The notes: a model not told the origin generated them from the letters alone. A DNA stretch of 64,000 nucleotides from CAIMZW01 sp037130455 (GCA_037130455.1 JBAXSZ010000005.1:1-64000), one strand, 5' to 3'; numbered from the stretch's first letter, positions 34,716 through 43,610 are shown. Program-made: numbers and translations.

Positions 34716-35847
34716 GGGATCCAGCTTTCTTAGTCGATGATTTATGCATGAGATCTACAAAATGGTCGAAGAGGTAAGTAGCATCGTGTGGCCCAGCTGC
34801 GGCTTCCGGATGGTATTGCACGCTAAAAGCCGGATTTTCAATCAACTCCAAACCTTCTACAACGCCATCGTTTAAACAAATGTGACTGACATAGCCAGAC
34901 CCATAAACCGTGGAGAAGTTATTGGAAATTGGAGCTTTCACGGCAAAACCATGATTATGGGCCGTTATCTCAACTTTCCTCGAATTAGTATTTTGTACCG
35001 GTTGATTGATGCCCCTATGTCCAAATGGCAACTTATAGGTGTCAAAACCCAGTGCTCGCCCTAATATTTGATGACCAAAACAAATTCCAAATATCGGCAT
35101 CTGTTCCAAGAGCAATGCCCGCACCAGCAGAACAATTTCGTTCATGGTGGATGGGTCACCTGGGCCATTTGATAGAAATACTCCATCTGGGTTTATAGCC
35201 TTAATGTCATCGAGCGAGCTGGACAAAGGCATTACATGAACTTCGATTCCTCTTGCTGCCATCGCTCGCGGGGTGGCCGACTTAATTCCAAGGTCAAGTG
35301 CGGCAACAACGAATTGCGTTGCTACTCCCGCCGGAGGCTTAATCACATATTCCTTTGGCGTGGAAACATCAGCCGCAAGAAAGGCGCCAGCCATCTGAGG
35401 AGATTTTCGGACTCGAACAACCATTTCGTCGCGAGTGAGTTGCATATCTGAAAAGATTCCAACTCTCATAGCGCCACGATCGCGCAAATGACGAGTTATG
35501 GCTCGAGTATCTACTCCTCTAATGCCAACAACTCCCGCTTCAATCAATGACTCTTCTAAACTCCTCTCCGAACGCCAATTGCTCGGTATGGGAGAAGGAT
35601 TGCGTACAACAAATCCAGAAACCCAAATGCGTTCTGACTCTTCATCGTGATGATTCATTCCAGTATTGCCGATATGAGGAGAAGTCATAATTACGATCTG
35701 CTTGTAATAAGAAGGGTCCGTAAGAGTCTCCTGATATCCCGTCATGCCAGTGGAAAAGACTGCCTCTCCAAAAGTTTCACCAACTCCGGCCCAAGGTTCG
35801 CCCTCAAAAACAGCGCCATCGTCCAATACGAGATAAGCCTTACGCAT
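34708..35847 (-). CDS. carA: Carbamoyl-phosphate synthase small subunit
   Basis: Glutaminase subunit that feeds ammonia to CarB; about 379 residues. The catalytic Cys is in FGICFGHQILG and the His/Glu pair in VQYHPEAAAGPHD. The N-terminal domain shows FSTGMTGYQETLTDPSY. ATG at 35847 (MRKAYLVLDDG) is preferred over an upstream in-frame codon; it overlaps the pyrC end. Confidence 0.97.
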   Translation of the reverse strand: MRKAYLVLDDGAVFEGEPWAGVGETFGEAVFSTGMTGYQETLTDPSYYKQIVIMTSPHIGNTGMNHHDEESERIWVSGFVVRNPSPIPSNWRSERSLEESLIEAGVVGIRGVDTRAITRHLRDRGAMRVGIFSDMQLTRDEMVVRVRKSPQMAGAFLAADVSTPKEYVIKPPAGVATQFVVAALDLGIKSATPRAMAARGIEVHVMPLSSSLDDIKAINPDGVFLSNGPGDPSTMNEIVLLVRALLLEQMPIFGICFGHQILGRALGFDTYKLPFGHRGINQPVQNTNSRKVEITAHNHGFAVKAPISNNFSTVYGSGYVSHICLNDGVVEGLELIENPAFSVQYHPEAAAGPHDATYLFDHFVDLMHKSSTKKAGSHA

Positions 35848-37138
35848 GTTTCGCACCTGCCACGGTTCCGTTATTCAAAACAATTTTGCCATTAAAGATC
35901 GTGTACTTAACTTTTGCCGAAAAGCTCATTCCGTGAAATGGAGTATTTTTACTTTTCGAACTCATCATCTGTCGATCAACTTCCCATATTTCGTGTGGAT
36001 TGACCACCACGAGATTGGCTTTCGAACCCACAGCAATCTCTTGACCATGTTCGGAATAGCGTGAGATTTTCGCTGGAGCGATCGACATCCGATCCACCAA
36101 ATCCACCCACGACATTAACCCCGTTTCAATCATTGTCTTGGCGACTATCGCGAGCGAAGTCTCAAGACCAATCATGCCGAATGCGGCGGCTTGCCATTCA
36201 CATTCCTTATCTTCGGTTGGATGAGGTGCATGATCTGTGGCAACGACATCTATGGTCCCATCGGCTAAGCCTTGACGAAGGGCGAGAACGTCAGCAGCAG
36301 TTCGTAAGGGTGGGTTGACTTTGTAAATTGGATCGTAACCGTAGACAGATTCGTCCGTGAGCAAAAGATGATGGGGTGTAACTTCTGCCGTTACCTTTAC
36401 ACCGCGAGATTTTGCCCAGCGGACTAATTCAACTCCCCCAGCCGTTGTGAGATGGCAGATATGTAGGCGGCTACCCACATGTTCGGCCAACAAGATATCT
36501 CTGGCAATTATCGCTTCTTCGGCGATAGCTGGCCATCCGGTTAGACCAAGCAAGGAAGAGACAACACCTTCATTCATTTGTGCGCCGACGGTGAGTCGAG
36601 GATCTTGGGCGTGTTGGGCGATGATTCCATCAAAAGTTTTAACGTACTCCAAGGCGCGGCGCATGATCAAAGGATCGTCCACGCAATGGCCATCATCGCT
36701 AAAGATACGAACCTGTGCTACCGAAGAAGCCATCGCTCCCAACTCAGCTAATTGCAAACCCTGTTGACCTTGAGTAACAGCGCCAATGGGGAAAACATCG
36801 CAGAGACCTGTTTCATGTCCTAGTCGAAGTATCTTCTCCACGACTCCGGCAGTATCTGCCACTGGATTTGTATTGGCCATTGCTGATACTGCGGTGTAAC
36901 CACCAGCTACTGCGGCCTTGGAACCAGTGAGGACGGTTTCTGAATCCTCTCTTCCCGGTTCGCGCAAATGTGTATGCATATCGACCAAGCCAGGTAACAA
37001 GTAGTTTCCCTCGATATCAATTATCTCTTCTTCATTAGCAATGAGCGATATTCCTACTTCTTGAATATGTTCCCCAGCAATTCTCACATCAACTAGCTGG
37101 CCGTTAGCAAGTTTTGCATTTTTTATCAGTAAAAACAC
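35840..37138 (-). CDS. pyrC: Dihydroorotase
   Basis: Cyclises carbamoyl-aspartate to dihydroorotate. 432 residues, class I (long) dihydroorotase. Zinc ligands are in VDMHTHLREPG, with further histidines in HICHLTTAGG and VATDHAPH. The start is GTG, 2 bases after the pyrB stop. Confidence 0.97.
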   Translation of the reverse strand: MFLLIKNAKLANGQLVDVRIAGEHIQEVGISLIANEEEIIDIEGNYLLPGLVDMHTHLREPGREDSETVLTGSKAAVAGGYTAVSAMANTNPVADTAGVVEKILRLGHETGLCDVFPIGAVTQGQQGLQLAELGAMASSVAQVRIFSDDGHCVDDPLIMRRALEYVKTFDGIIAQHAQDPRLTVGAQMNEGVVSSLLGLTGWPAIAEEAIIARDILLAEHVGSRLHICHLTTAGGVELVRWAKSRGVKVTAEVTPHHLLLTDESVYGYDPIYKVNPPLRTAADVLALRQGLADGTIDVVATDHAPHPTEDKECEWQAAAFGMIGLETSLAIVAKTMIETGLMSWVDLVDRMSIAPAKISRYSEHGQEIAVGSKANLVVVNPHEIWEVDRQMMSSKSKNTPFHGMSFSAKVKYTIFNGKIVLNNGTVAGAKHA

Positions 37139-37140
37139 GA

Positions 37141-38097
37141 TTAGCCTTCCGTTCCGGCAGTAAGTGGAACTCCGCCAAGAAGTGAGTACAACACTGCCAT
37201 GCGAACAAGTACGCCGTTGGAAACCTGCTCCACTATTACCGAACGTGCAGAATCGGCACCTTCTGCAGTTATCTCCAAACCTCTATTCATGGGACCAGGA
37301 TGCATAACGATTGCTTGGGATTTCATGGCTTCCAGTCGAGCATTGGAAAGACCATACCAACGAGAATATTCTCTTGATGAAGGAAAAAAGGAATCGCTCA
37401 TACGCTCTTGCTGAATGCGTAACATCATTACGACATCCATATCAGCGATCACTTCATCGAAATGCAATGAAGTAGTCACTGGCCAAGCCTCAATCCCAAC
37501 AGGTAACAAGGTCGGAGGAGCTACGACGGTCACGCTTGCTCCCAATTTAGACAGAAGAAGCACATTACTTCTAGCTACTCGGGAGTGAAGGATGTCCCCA
37601 ACAATCGCAATCTTCAGCCCCGTCAGATCCGCAACATCACGACCGGAGTGCTTCCAAATTGTGAAAGCATCGAGAAGAGCTTGGGTCGGATGTTCATGTG
37701 TTCCATCTCCTGCATTAATGACAGATGCCGAAATCCAACCAGAATCTGCTAAGCGAGCTGCTGCTCCAGAAGCACCATGTCGAATTACCACTGCATCCGC
37801 ACCCATAGCCTGCAAAGTTTGAGCTGTATCTTTAAGACTCTCCCCTTTGCTGACACTGGAACCTTTGGCAGAAAAATTAATGACATCGGCCGATAGGCGT
37901 TTAGCCGCCGATTCAAATGAGATGCGAGTTCGTGTGGAGTCTTCGAAAAATAGATTCACCACAGTACGTCCACGAAGTGTGGGTAATTTCTTATTGGGAC
38001 CATCAGTGATCTTGCGAAGCTCTTCTGCAGTAGCCAAAATATTTTGAGCCTGAACAGCCGTTAAGTCATTGATCGAGAGCAGATGAGAACTAGTCAT
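37141..38097 (-). CDS. pyrB: Aspartate carbamoyltransferase catalytic subunit
   Basis: Joins carbamoyl phosphate and aspartate. 318 residues. The carbamoyl phosphate loop is FFEDSTRTRISFE; HPTQALLDAFTI and the aspartate-side segment HPGPMNRG follow. The start overlaps the pyrR stop (ATGA). No pyrI is present, so control is through PyrR. Confidence 0.97.
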   Translation of the reverse strand: MTSSHLLSINDLTAVQAQNILATAEELRKITDGPNKKLPTLRGRTVVNLFFEDSTRTRISFESAAKRLSADVINFSAKGSSVSKGESLKDTAQTLQAMGADAVVIRHGASGAAARLADSGWISASVINAGDGTHEHPTQALLDAFTIWKHSGRDVADLTGLKIAIVGDILHSRVARSNVLLLSKLGASVTVVAPPTLLPVGIEAWPVTTSLHFDEVIADMDVVMMLRIQQERMSDSFFPSSREYSRWYGLSNARLEAMKSQAIVMHPGPMNRGLEITAEGADSARSVIVEQVSNGVLVRMAVLYSLLGGVPLTAGTEG

Positions 38098-38621
38098 TTG
38101 GCACCCAGGATTTCAACGCCATCGTCGGAATCTATTTCACAAAGGGAAACTTTGACATTTTCCTGCGCTGAGGTTGGAATGTTCTTTCCGACATAATCGG
38201 CTCGAATTGGCAGTTCGCGATGACCTCTGTCAACGAGAACCGCCAGTTGAACTGTCCGTGGCCTGCCAATTTCACCCAGCGCATCTAATGCAGCGCGAAT
38301 CGTTCGGCCCGAGTAGAGAACGTCGTCGACAAGAACCACATCGCGCCCTTCGACGCCGCCAGGCGGAAGCAGGGTTGGTAACAAAGCTCGAGGCGGCCGC
38401 ATTCGCAGGTCGTCGCGATGCAAGGTGATATCTAGAGTTCCAACCGGCGGAGTGAGTTCAATTTCCCCGAGGATTTTCGCAATTCGCTGGGCAAGATATG
38501 CCCCTCGAGTAGGGATTCCCAAAAGCGTGACATTGGCTAGGCCATGATTGTGTTCCACAATTTCGTGGGAAATGCGCTTAAGAGCGCGATTGATATCGCC
38601 AGCATCTAAAACAATACTCAT
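38094..38621 (-). CDS. pyrR: Pyrimidine operon regulator/uracil phosphoribosyltransferase
   Basis: RNA-binding regulator of the pyr operon, with PRPP-site homology to phosphoribosyltransferases. 175 residues. The PRPP loop is VVLVDDVLYSGRTIRAAL; basic residues in RPPRALLPTLL fit the RNA-binding face. AAGGAG lies 6 bases before the ATG and a PyrR-binding loop lies just ahead of it. It heads the operon through pyrF and probably beyond into mihF-gmk and rpoZ. Confidence 0.96.
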   Translation of the reverse strand: MSIVLDAGDINRALKRISHEIVEHNHGLANVTLLGIPTRGAYLAQRIAKILGEIELTPPVGTLDITLHRDDLRMRPPRALLPTLLPPGGVEGRDVVLVDDVLYSGRTIRAALDALGEIGRPRTVQLAVLVDRGHRELPIRADYVGKNIPTSAQENVKVSLCEIDSDDGVEILGAK

Positions 38622-38634
38622 TACAACTCCTTCG

Positions 38635-38650
38635 CCGCCTCTCTGGACGG
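38635..38650 (-). promoter_or_regulatory. PyrR-binding loop in the pyr leader
   Basis: On the minus strand the leader reads CCGTCCAGAGAGGCGG: a 5-bp stem (CCGTC/GGCGG) around hexaloop CAGAGA. This matches the known PyrR target ARUCCNGNGAGGYU, with the outer A-U replaced by C-G so pairing is kept. The Shine-Dalgarno AAGGAG (38627-38632) begins 2 bases after the stem, so PyrR with UMP would block ribosome entry, the mode shown in Mycobacterium smegmatis. Confidence 0.8.
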
Positions 38651-38672
38651 ATCGTTAAAGGATTACCTGGCA

Positions 38673-38678
38673 AAGATA
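38673..38678 (-). promoter_or_regulatory. Candidate -10 box of the pyr operon
   Basis: TATCTT upstream of the PyrR loop. It would give a leader of about 45 bases, long enough to hold the loop. No clear -35. Confidence 0.3.
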
Positions 38679-38733
38679 CCATTATTTTCTCCAGGGCTGT
38701 GGAGAAGCTCAGTGGGTGTCGATGGGTTTTGGT

Positions 38734-38739
38734 TAACGT
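38734..38739 (+). promoter_or_regulatory. Candidate -10 box, leaderless start of bldD-like gene
   Basis: TAACGT with 6 bases to the ATG at 38746. It is divergent from pyrR. Confidence 0.55.
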
Positions 38740-38745
38740 GTGGCG

Positions 38746-39261
38746 ATGAAATCCAATTCCGTAGCCCCCCGACCGCATCAGCTCAATATGTTAGAAATTG
38801 GGGCGCAACTTCGTGCCATTCGTAAACAAAAAGGCCTAACCCTTCAAGGGGTTCAAAAACTCTCCGACGGACGTTGGAAAGCAGTGGTAGTTGGCTCCTA
38901 TGAACGAAACGATCGAACTCTCTCGCTCAAGCGCGCCATCGAATTAGCCGACTTCTACCAAGTTCCACTTACCGAACTTCTGGGTTTGAGCTCGGACCAA
39001 GGCATCTTCTCTCGCGGCGAATTACGTCTAGACCTGCGAAGTATCGCCCGAAAGTCTGAGTATGACGATCAAGTACGGAACATTCACACTTTTACCCTGT
39101 GGATATGTGCCCGGCGTCGGGATTGGAACGGAGAGATTCTCTCGCTTCGCCGTGACGATTTATCCCTCCTTGCCATAGTTACCTTCTTGGCTGAGGCGGA
39201 GGTGGAAAGTTTGTTGAATTCGGCTGGTCTCCTATTTCCGCAGCCAATTCTGCGACAATAA
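38746..39261 (+). CDS. bldD: BldD-like transcriptional regulator
   Basis: About 171 residues. The N-terminal XRE helix-turn-helix (about 15-75) contains IGAQLRAIRKQKGLTLQGVQ and SYERNDRTLSLKRA. The C-terminal domain keeps most of the BldD cyclic-di-GMP signature: RGD-x8-RxxD of Streptomyces reads R-R-D-x8-R-x-x-D here (RRDWNGEILSLRRDD). It lies between pyrR and nusB, exactly as in Streptomyces, which supports orthology. In Streptomyces it represses sporulation genes with c-di-GMP; this organism shows no sign of sporulation, so its regulon must differ. The ATG is chosen from the leaderless box. Confidence 0.88.
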   Translation: MKSNSVAPRPHQLNMLEIGAQLRAIRKQKGLTLQGVQKLSDGRWKAVVVGSYERNDRTLSLKRAIELADFYQVPLTELLGLSSDQGIFSRGELRLDLRSIARKSEYDDQVRNIHTFTLWICARRRDWNGEILSLRRDDLSLLAIVTFLAEAEVESLLNSAGLLFPQPILRQ

Positions 39262-39273
39262 CCCGTGGAACTT

Positions 39274-39681
39274 CTAAAGTGGGATAGCCGCTTTGAGCAT
39301 GGAAACACGACCTAAAACGCCATTGATATAACTGGAAGATTCGGCAGTTGAGATCTCTTCCGCAATGGAGATCGCCTCATCTATGGCGATTTGGTCATCT
39401 AACTCCCCTTGCCACAGGATTTCGAAGAGAGCAATACGCATGATGTTTCGGTCCAACGCCGGCATCCGATCCATATCCCATCCCTGGGCATAGGTGGTAA
39501 TTAACTCATCAATTTTTCTTCGATGTTCTTGCACGCCTAAAACCAAGGTATGGGTGTAGTCGCCTTCGGACAACTCCGAAGGAGGTCGACTTTCCAGCAA
39601 TTGCAGTGGATCAATCTTCTTCATTTCCGCTTCATAGAGAAAATCAACTGCTCGCTTTCGAGCCTTTCTCCGTGCGGTCAC
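39274..39681 (-). CDS. nusB: Transcription antitermination factor NusB
   Basis: Binds boxA RNA with NusE (S10) in rRNA antitermination. 135 residues, the usual all-alpha NusB. It has the Arg-rich N-terminus ARRKARKRAVDFLYEAE, the segment MPALDRNIMRIALFEIL and SSYINGVLGRV. GTG start overlaps the efp stop (TAGTG). Confidence 0.95.
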   Translation of the reverse strand: MTARRKARKRAVDFLYEAEMKKIDPLQLLESRPPSELSEGDYTHTLVLGVQEHRRKIDELITTYAQGWDMDRMPALDRNIMRIALFEILWQGELDDQIAIDEAISIAEEISTAESSSYINGVLGRVSMLKAAIPL

Positions 39682-40241
39682 TAGTTGGCTCGACCTAAAT
39701 ATGCTCCATTTCGAGTATCAACCAAGATCTTCTCATCCTGCTTAATAAAGAGCGGAACTTGGATCGATATACCAGTTTCGAGCGTTGCTGGTTTAGTTCC
39801 ACCTGAAGATCGATCGCCTTGCAATCCTGGTTCGGTATAAGTGATGGTCAATTCCACCGAGGCCGGCAATTCAACAAAGAGTGGGTTTCCTTCATGAACG
39901 CCGACGATTGCCTCGCAATTTTCCAGCATGAAATCGGCTGAATCTCCAACGGTTTCGGCGGAGATATTCATTTGGTCATAAGTCTTGGAATCCATAAAGA
40001 CGAAATCCTCGCCGTCTTTGTATAGGAACTGCATATCGCGCTTTTCTAGAATGGCAACGTCAACTTTCACGCCAGCGTTAAAGGTGCGATCAATCACCTT
40101 GCCGGAAAGCACTGACTTCAACTTTGTTCGTACGAAGGCCGGACCCTTTCCCGGCTTTACATGCTGAAATTCAACAACATTCCAGAGCTGACCTTCAATA
40201 TCTAAAGTCATGCCATTCTTCAGGTCATTTGTGGTTGCCAT
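39681..40241 (-). CDS. efp: Elongation factor P, PGKGP type
   Basis: Relieves ribosome stalling at proline runs. About 186 residues in three beta-barrel domains. The loop that enters the peptidyl-transferase centre reads HVKPGKGPAFVR. The PGKGP palindrome defines an actinobacterial EF-P group reported to work without lysine modification, so no EpmABC, EarP or YmfI is needed. The ATG at 40241 is preferred to the adjacent TTG. Confidence 0.97.
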   Translation of the reverse strand: MATTNDLKNGMTLDIEGQLWNVVEFQHVKPGKGPAFVRTKLKSVLSGKVIDRTFNAGVKVDVAILEKRDMQFLYKDGEDFVFMDSKTYDQMNISAETVGDSADFMLENCEAIVGVHEGNPLFVELPASVELTITYTEPGLQGDRSSGGTKPATLETGISIQVPLFIKQDEKILVDTRNGAYLGRAN

Positions 40242-40257
40242 CAAAAATCCATTCCGT

Positions 40258-40263
40258 AAGTTA
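40258..40263 (-). promoter_or_regulatory. Candidate -10 box of efp-nusB
   Basis: TAACTT in the roughly 100-base gap behind aroQ. It would give a leader of about 10 bases. The same gap holds a 6-bp hairpin (CAGGTA/TACCTG) further from efp that may end the aro message. Confidence 0.3.
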
Positions 40264-40346
40264 AAAAAGTGTCTATCGCGATGAATACTGCAGGTAAGAA
40301 GAGTACCTGAAGAGTGCTTAGGCTAAAGAATTGACGCCCTAGTTGG

Positions 40347-40781
40347 CTAATTTGCGAGTAACTGAGCCAGCGCAATTAAGGCCAAGCGATAAGAATCCGG
40401 CCCAAAACCAGCGATTGTGCCCTTGGCTACTCCTGAGATCACAGAAGTATGGCGAAATTCCTCCCTCGCCATGGGGTTTGATAAATGGACTTCGATCAGG
40501 GGCGCCGTCAACATTTGCGCCGCATCGCGAATCGCATATGAGTAGTGGGTGAAGGCAGCTGGGTTAAGGATCACCGGCAACTGTGAATCGGCCGCTTCGT
40601 GGAGCCAATGGATGATCTGGACTTCATCATCACTTTGGCGAATATCAACGTCAATTCCTAATTCCACAGCTGAGTCGGAAATATACTCAGATAATTTCTC
40701 AAAATTCATCTCCCCGTAAATGGCAGAATCTCGAAGATCCAGACGAGCCAGGTTTGGTCCATTGAGAACTAATACCTTCAT
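40347..40781 (-). CDS. aroQ: 3-dehydroquinate dehydratase, type II
   Basis: Third step of the shikimate pathway. 144 residues from the ATG that overlaps the aroB TGA. The N-terminus KVLVLNGPNLARLDLRD holds the catalytic-loop start, with the Tyr of SAIYGEMNF behind it. LNPAAFTHYSYAIRDA carries the substrate-binding histidine, and EVHLSNP the second conserved site. The frame runs 57 bases further upstream inside aroB, but that part does not belong to the family. Confidence 0.95.
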   Translation of the reverse strand: MKVLVLNGPNLARLDLRDSAIYGEMNFEKLSEYISDSAVELGIDVDIRQSDDEVQIIHWLHEAADSQLPVILNPAAFTHYSYAIRDAAQMLTAPLIEVHLSNPMAREEFRHTSVISGVAKGTIAGFGPDSYRLALIALAQLLAN

Positions 40782-41833
40782 GAAGAAATCCTTCCATAAA
40801 CTTGCGCAAGTAATTGATCCGAAGCTGCTTCTATCCAATCAGGTTGACCGATGCGAGAAATTCCAACAAACCTAAGCCGGCTCCCCCTGCTCTTCTTATC
40901 CGATCGCATCAAATCAAGTAATTGAGGCCATGCCTGTGCCGGGTAAGTAATTGGCAATCCAAAACGAGAGAGAAGTTGGCGATGTACATCCACACTAGAT
41001 TCTGCAAGACCACATAATTCCCTACTTAATTCGGCAGCGAAGACCAATCCGATTGCAATAGCTTCTCCATGGCGCATCTGGTAATTAGCATGCTTTTCAA
41101 TGGCGTGTCCAAGGGTGTGGCCATAGTTAAGTATTTCCCGCAACTTTCCTTCTTTAAAATCTGCACTGACAACTCGTGCTTTTACCGTGATGCTTTTCTC
41201 TATCAACGCAGGTGCTTTTCCTCGGATCTCAATAAGAGATGCGGCCGAATCAATGAGCGAGAGGATTTCACTATCCGCTATGAAACCAGTCTTAATTACT
41301 TCGGCCATTCCCGCAGCAAAGTCTCGATCACTAAGTGAATGTAAGAAAGAAGGATCCATCAAAACTGCAGAAGGCGAATAAAAAGCACCCACAAGATTCT
41401 TTCCCGCATCGGTATTTATCCCGGTTTTGCCACCAACGGAGGCATCGACCATGCCAGCCAATGTCGTCGGAAAGGCGAACCACTGGATTCCGCGTAACCA
41501 ACTCGAAGCCGCAAACCCCGCCAGGTCGGTAGTGGCTCCGCCTCCTATTGCTACTATCGCATCGGACCTAGTGAAATTTTCATCTCCCAATTTCCCCCAA
41601 ATATGGGTCAAGGTCTCCGCACTCTTTTGAGATTCTCCATCTGTAGTGTCAAAAATTATGCAATTTTTAAGTTCACCGATTACATCATCAATTCTAAAAA
41701 GTATTCGTAATGATTGCGGAATTACAATGAGAACTCTTTGGAAATTTCCGCTGATGCGCCCAAGTTCTTCAACCCAATTAATTCCGATAGAAACTGCATA
41801 TTGGCGATCTGAATTAACGGAAATTTCGGTCAT
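40778..41833 (-). CDS. aroB: 3-dehydroquinate synthase
   Basis: Second step of the shikimate pathway, NAD- and metal-dependent. 351 residues. It shows AIGGGATTDLAGFAAS (NAD-binding), FPTTLAGMVDASVGGKTGIN, the metal ligands in GMAEVIKTGF and the histidine motif LNYGHTLGHAIEKH. The start overlaps the aroK stop (ATGA). Confidence 0.97.
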   Translation of the reverse strand: MTEISVNSDRQYAVSIGINWVEELGRISGNFQRVLIVIPQSLRILFRIDDVIGELKNCIIFDTTDGESQKSAETLTHIWGKLGDENFTRSDAIVAIGGGATTDLAGFAASSWLRGIQWFAFPTTLAGMVDASVGGKTGINTDAGKNLVGAFYSPSAVLMDPSFLHSLSDRDFAAGMAEVIKTGFIADSEILSLIDSAASLIEIRGKAPALIEKSITVKARVVSADFKEGKLREILNYGHTLGHAIEKHANYQMRHGEAIAIGLVFAAELSRELCGLAESSVDVHRQLLSRFGLPITYPAQAWPQLLDLMRSDKKSRGSRLRFVGISRIGQPDWIEAASDQLLAQVYGRISS

Positions 41834-42342
41834 GAAAGAATTCCCAGCAATATCGCGATCTCGTGAGCGACTTCATTGGGTTTCTTGTTATCCGTTGACA
41901 CTGTGAAGTCTGCTAACTCTTCGTAGATGGGTCGACGCTTCTCCATGAGAGAGAGCCACTGTTGTCGGGGATTAATGAGCAAGAGGGGACGATCCTTATT
42001 AAATCCCACCCGTGGACCCGCTTGAGCGATGGAAACATCGAGAAACACCACGTGAGCGCTGGAACTCTGGATCAAGGACTGCGTCTTTGGATCCAAAATG
42101 GCGCCCCCACCAAGTGATAGAACGCCAGTGAGAAGTTGCAGACTTTCGGATACGACTTCGGCTTCGAGTTTACGAAACACTGGTTCGCCATCATCGACGA
42201 AAATTTCCGAAATCTTCTTCTGGGACCGTTCTTCAATGAGAGCGTCGGTATCATGAAATGGAAGTTGAGCAATTTTTGCCAACGCTTTGCCTACCGAAGA
42301 TTTCCCAGCCCCAGGCGGGCCGATCAAAACTACGGTTGACAT
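41830..42342 (-). CDS. aroK: Shikimate kinase
   Basis: Fifth step of the shikimate pathway. 170 residues. The P-loop is IGPPGAGKSSVGKAL (residues about 7-21), the shikimate-binding Asp is in FHDTDALIEE, and GGGAIL follows. It is tightly coupled with aroB and six bases behind aroC. Confidence 0.96.
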   Translation of the reverse strand: MSTVVLIGPPGAGKSSVGKALAKIAQLPFHDTDALIEERSQKKISEIFVDDGEPVFRKLEAEVVSESLQLLTGVLSLGGGAILDPKTQSLIQSSSAHVVFLDVSIAQAGPRVGFNKDRPLLLINPRQQWLSLMEKRRPIYEELADFTVSTDNKKPNEVAHEIAILLGILS

Positions 42343-42348
42343 TGCAAT

Positions 42349-43533
42349 TTACTCAATCTCTAACGAAGAAATGTAAGACTGGAAATTTCGACGAGTTTCC
42401 ATGACGCTATCGCCGCCGAATTTTTCTAGGACGACATCTGCAAGTACCAGGGCCGCCATCGCCTCGCCTACGATTCCGGCTGCAGGTACGGCACATACAT
42501 CGGAACGTTGATTGATCGCTTTTGCAGGCATTCGAGTCAAGACATCGATCGTATCTAGCGCTTTTGGCACGGTGGATATTGGTTTCATCGCAATTTTGAC
42601 CCGTAGAACTTCACCGTTGGACATACCACCTTCGGTTCCGCCGGCACGATCGGTTCGGCGCACAACTTTTCCGATCTCATCAAGTTCAATTTCATCGTGG
42701 GCGATTGATCCTCTTCGGGTGGCGGACAAAAAGCCATCCCCCAGTTCAACGCCTTTAATCGCTTGAATCCCCATCATTGCTGCAGCCAATTTGGAATCCA
42801 ATCGACGATCCCAATGAACATGAGAGCCCAATCCGGGTGGAAGATTGAAGGCAAGGACTTCAATGACGCCACCAAGCGTGTCACCATCTGAATGAGCGGA
42901 ATCAATCTCAGCCACCATGGCTTGGCTTGTCTTTGGATCCCAACAACGGACCGGATCGGCATCGACCAAATCTCGATCAGCAAATGTTGGAAGCGGCATT
43001 TCGTCTGGTACTCGGACTGACCCGATGGAGACGACGTGGCTCATGATGGTTATACCCACACTTTGCTCCAAAAAAGCCCGAGCAATTGCACCTAATGCTA
43101 CGCGTGCAGCCGTTTCTCGAGCACTTGCCCGCTCCAGAATCGGTCGCGCATCGTTAAAGGCGTATTTCTGCATACCGACCAAATCAGCATGACCCGGACG
43201 AGGTCTAGTAAGAGGTGCATTTCGGGCTAAGGATGCCAATATCTCGGGCTCCACCAGATCGGCGGACATGACCTTCTCCCACTTCGGCCACTCAGAATTA
43301 CCTACTTCGATGGCGATCGGGCCACCCTGGGTCAAACCGTGTCGAACTCCCCCTTGGATTGAAACCACATCCGCTTCGAAATTCTGGCGGGCACCCCGTC
43401 CGTAACCCAAGCGGCGACGTTGGAGGTCAGCATCAATAGCTGCTGTTGAAATTTCTACTTGCGCTGGGATACCTTCGACGATCGCGGTCAGGGCAGGTCC
43501 ATGAGATTCTCCTGCTGTTAACCAGCGAATCAT
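42349..43533 (-). CDS. aroC: Chorismate synthase
   Basis: Last step to chorismate, needing reduced FMN. 394 residues. It shows WLTAGESHGPALTAIVEG at the N-terminus, RRRLGYGRGARQ, SARETAARVALGA and the conserved arginine region near VRRTDRAGGTEGG. A strong SD AGGAGG lies 5 bases before the ATG after a 77-base gap behind aroE, so it may also have its own promoter. Confidence 0.97.
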   Translation of the reverse strand: MIRWLTAGESHGPALTAIVEGIPAQVEISTAAIDADLQRRRLGYGRGARQNFEADVVSIQGGVRHGLTQGGPIAIEVGNSEWPKWEKVMSADLVEPEILASLARNAPLTRPRPGHADLVGMQKYAFNDARPILERASARETAARVALGAIARAFLEQSVGITIMSHVVSIGSVRVPDEMPLPTFADRDLVDADPVRCWDPKTSQAMVAEIDSAHSDGDTLGGVIEVLAFNLPPGLGSHVHWDRRLDSKLAAAMMGIQAIKGVELGDGFLSATRRGSIAHDEIELDEIGKVVRRTDRAGGTEGGMSNGEVLRVKIAMKPISTVPKALDTIDVLTRMPAKAINQRSDVCAVPAAGIVGEAMAALVLADVVLEKFGGDSVMETRRNFQSYISSLEIE

Positions 43534-43610
43534 TTATTCCTCCTAAGGTTCTACTGCAGAACGTGGGCAATTGTCTCAGATTCTTCTCCTACCCGCTTCG
43601 AAATACCCTT

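Noticed and set aside
39985..40167. EF-P lacking partner modification genes nearby as a defect
   Set aside because: The PGKGP loop belongs to the actinobacterial group reported to work without modification.
40782..40838. Longer aroQ start inside aroB
   Set aside because: The extra residues are not like type II dehydroquinases. The overlapping ATG at 40781 begins the conserved KVLVLNGPNL segment.
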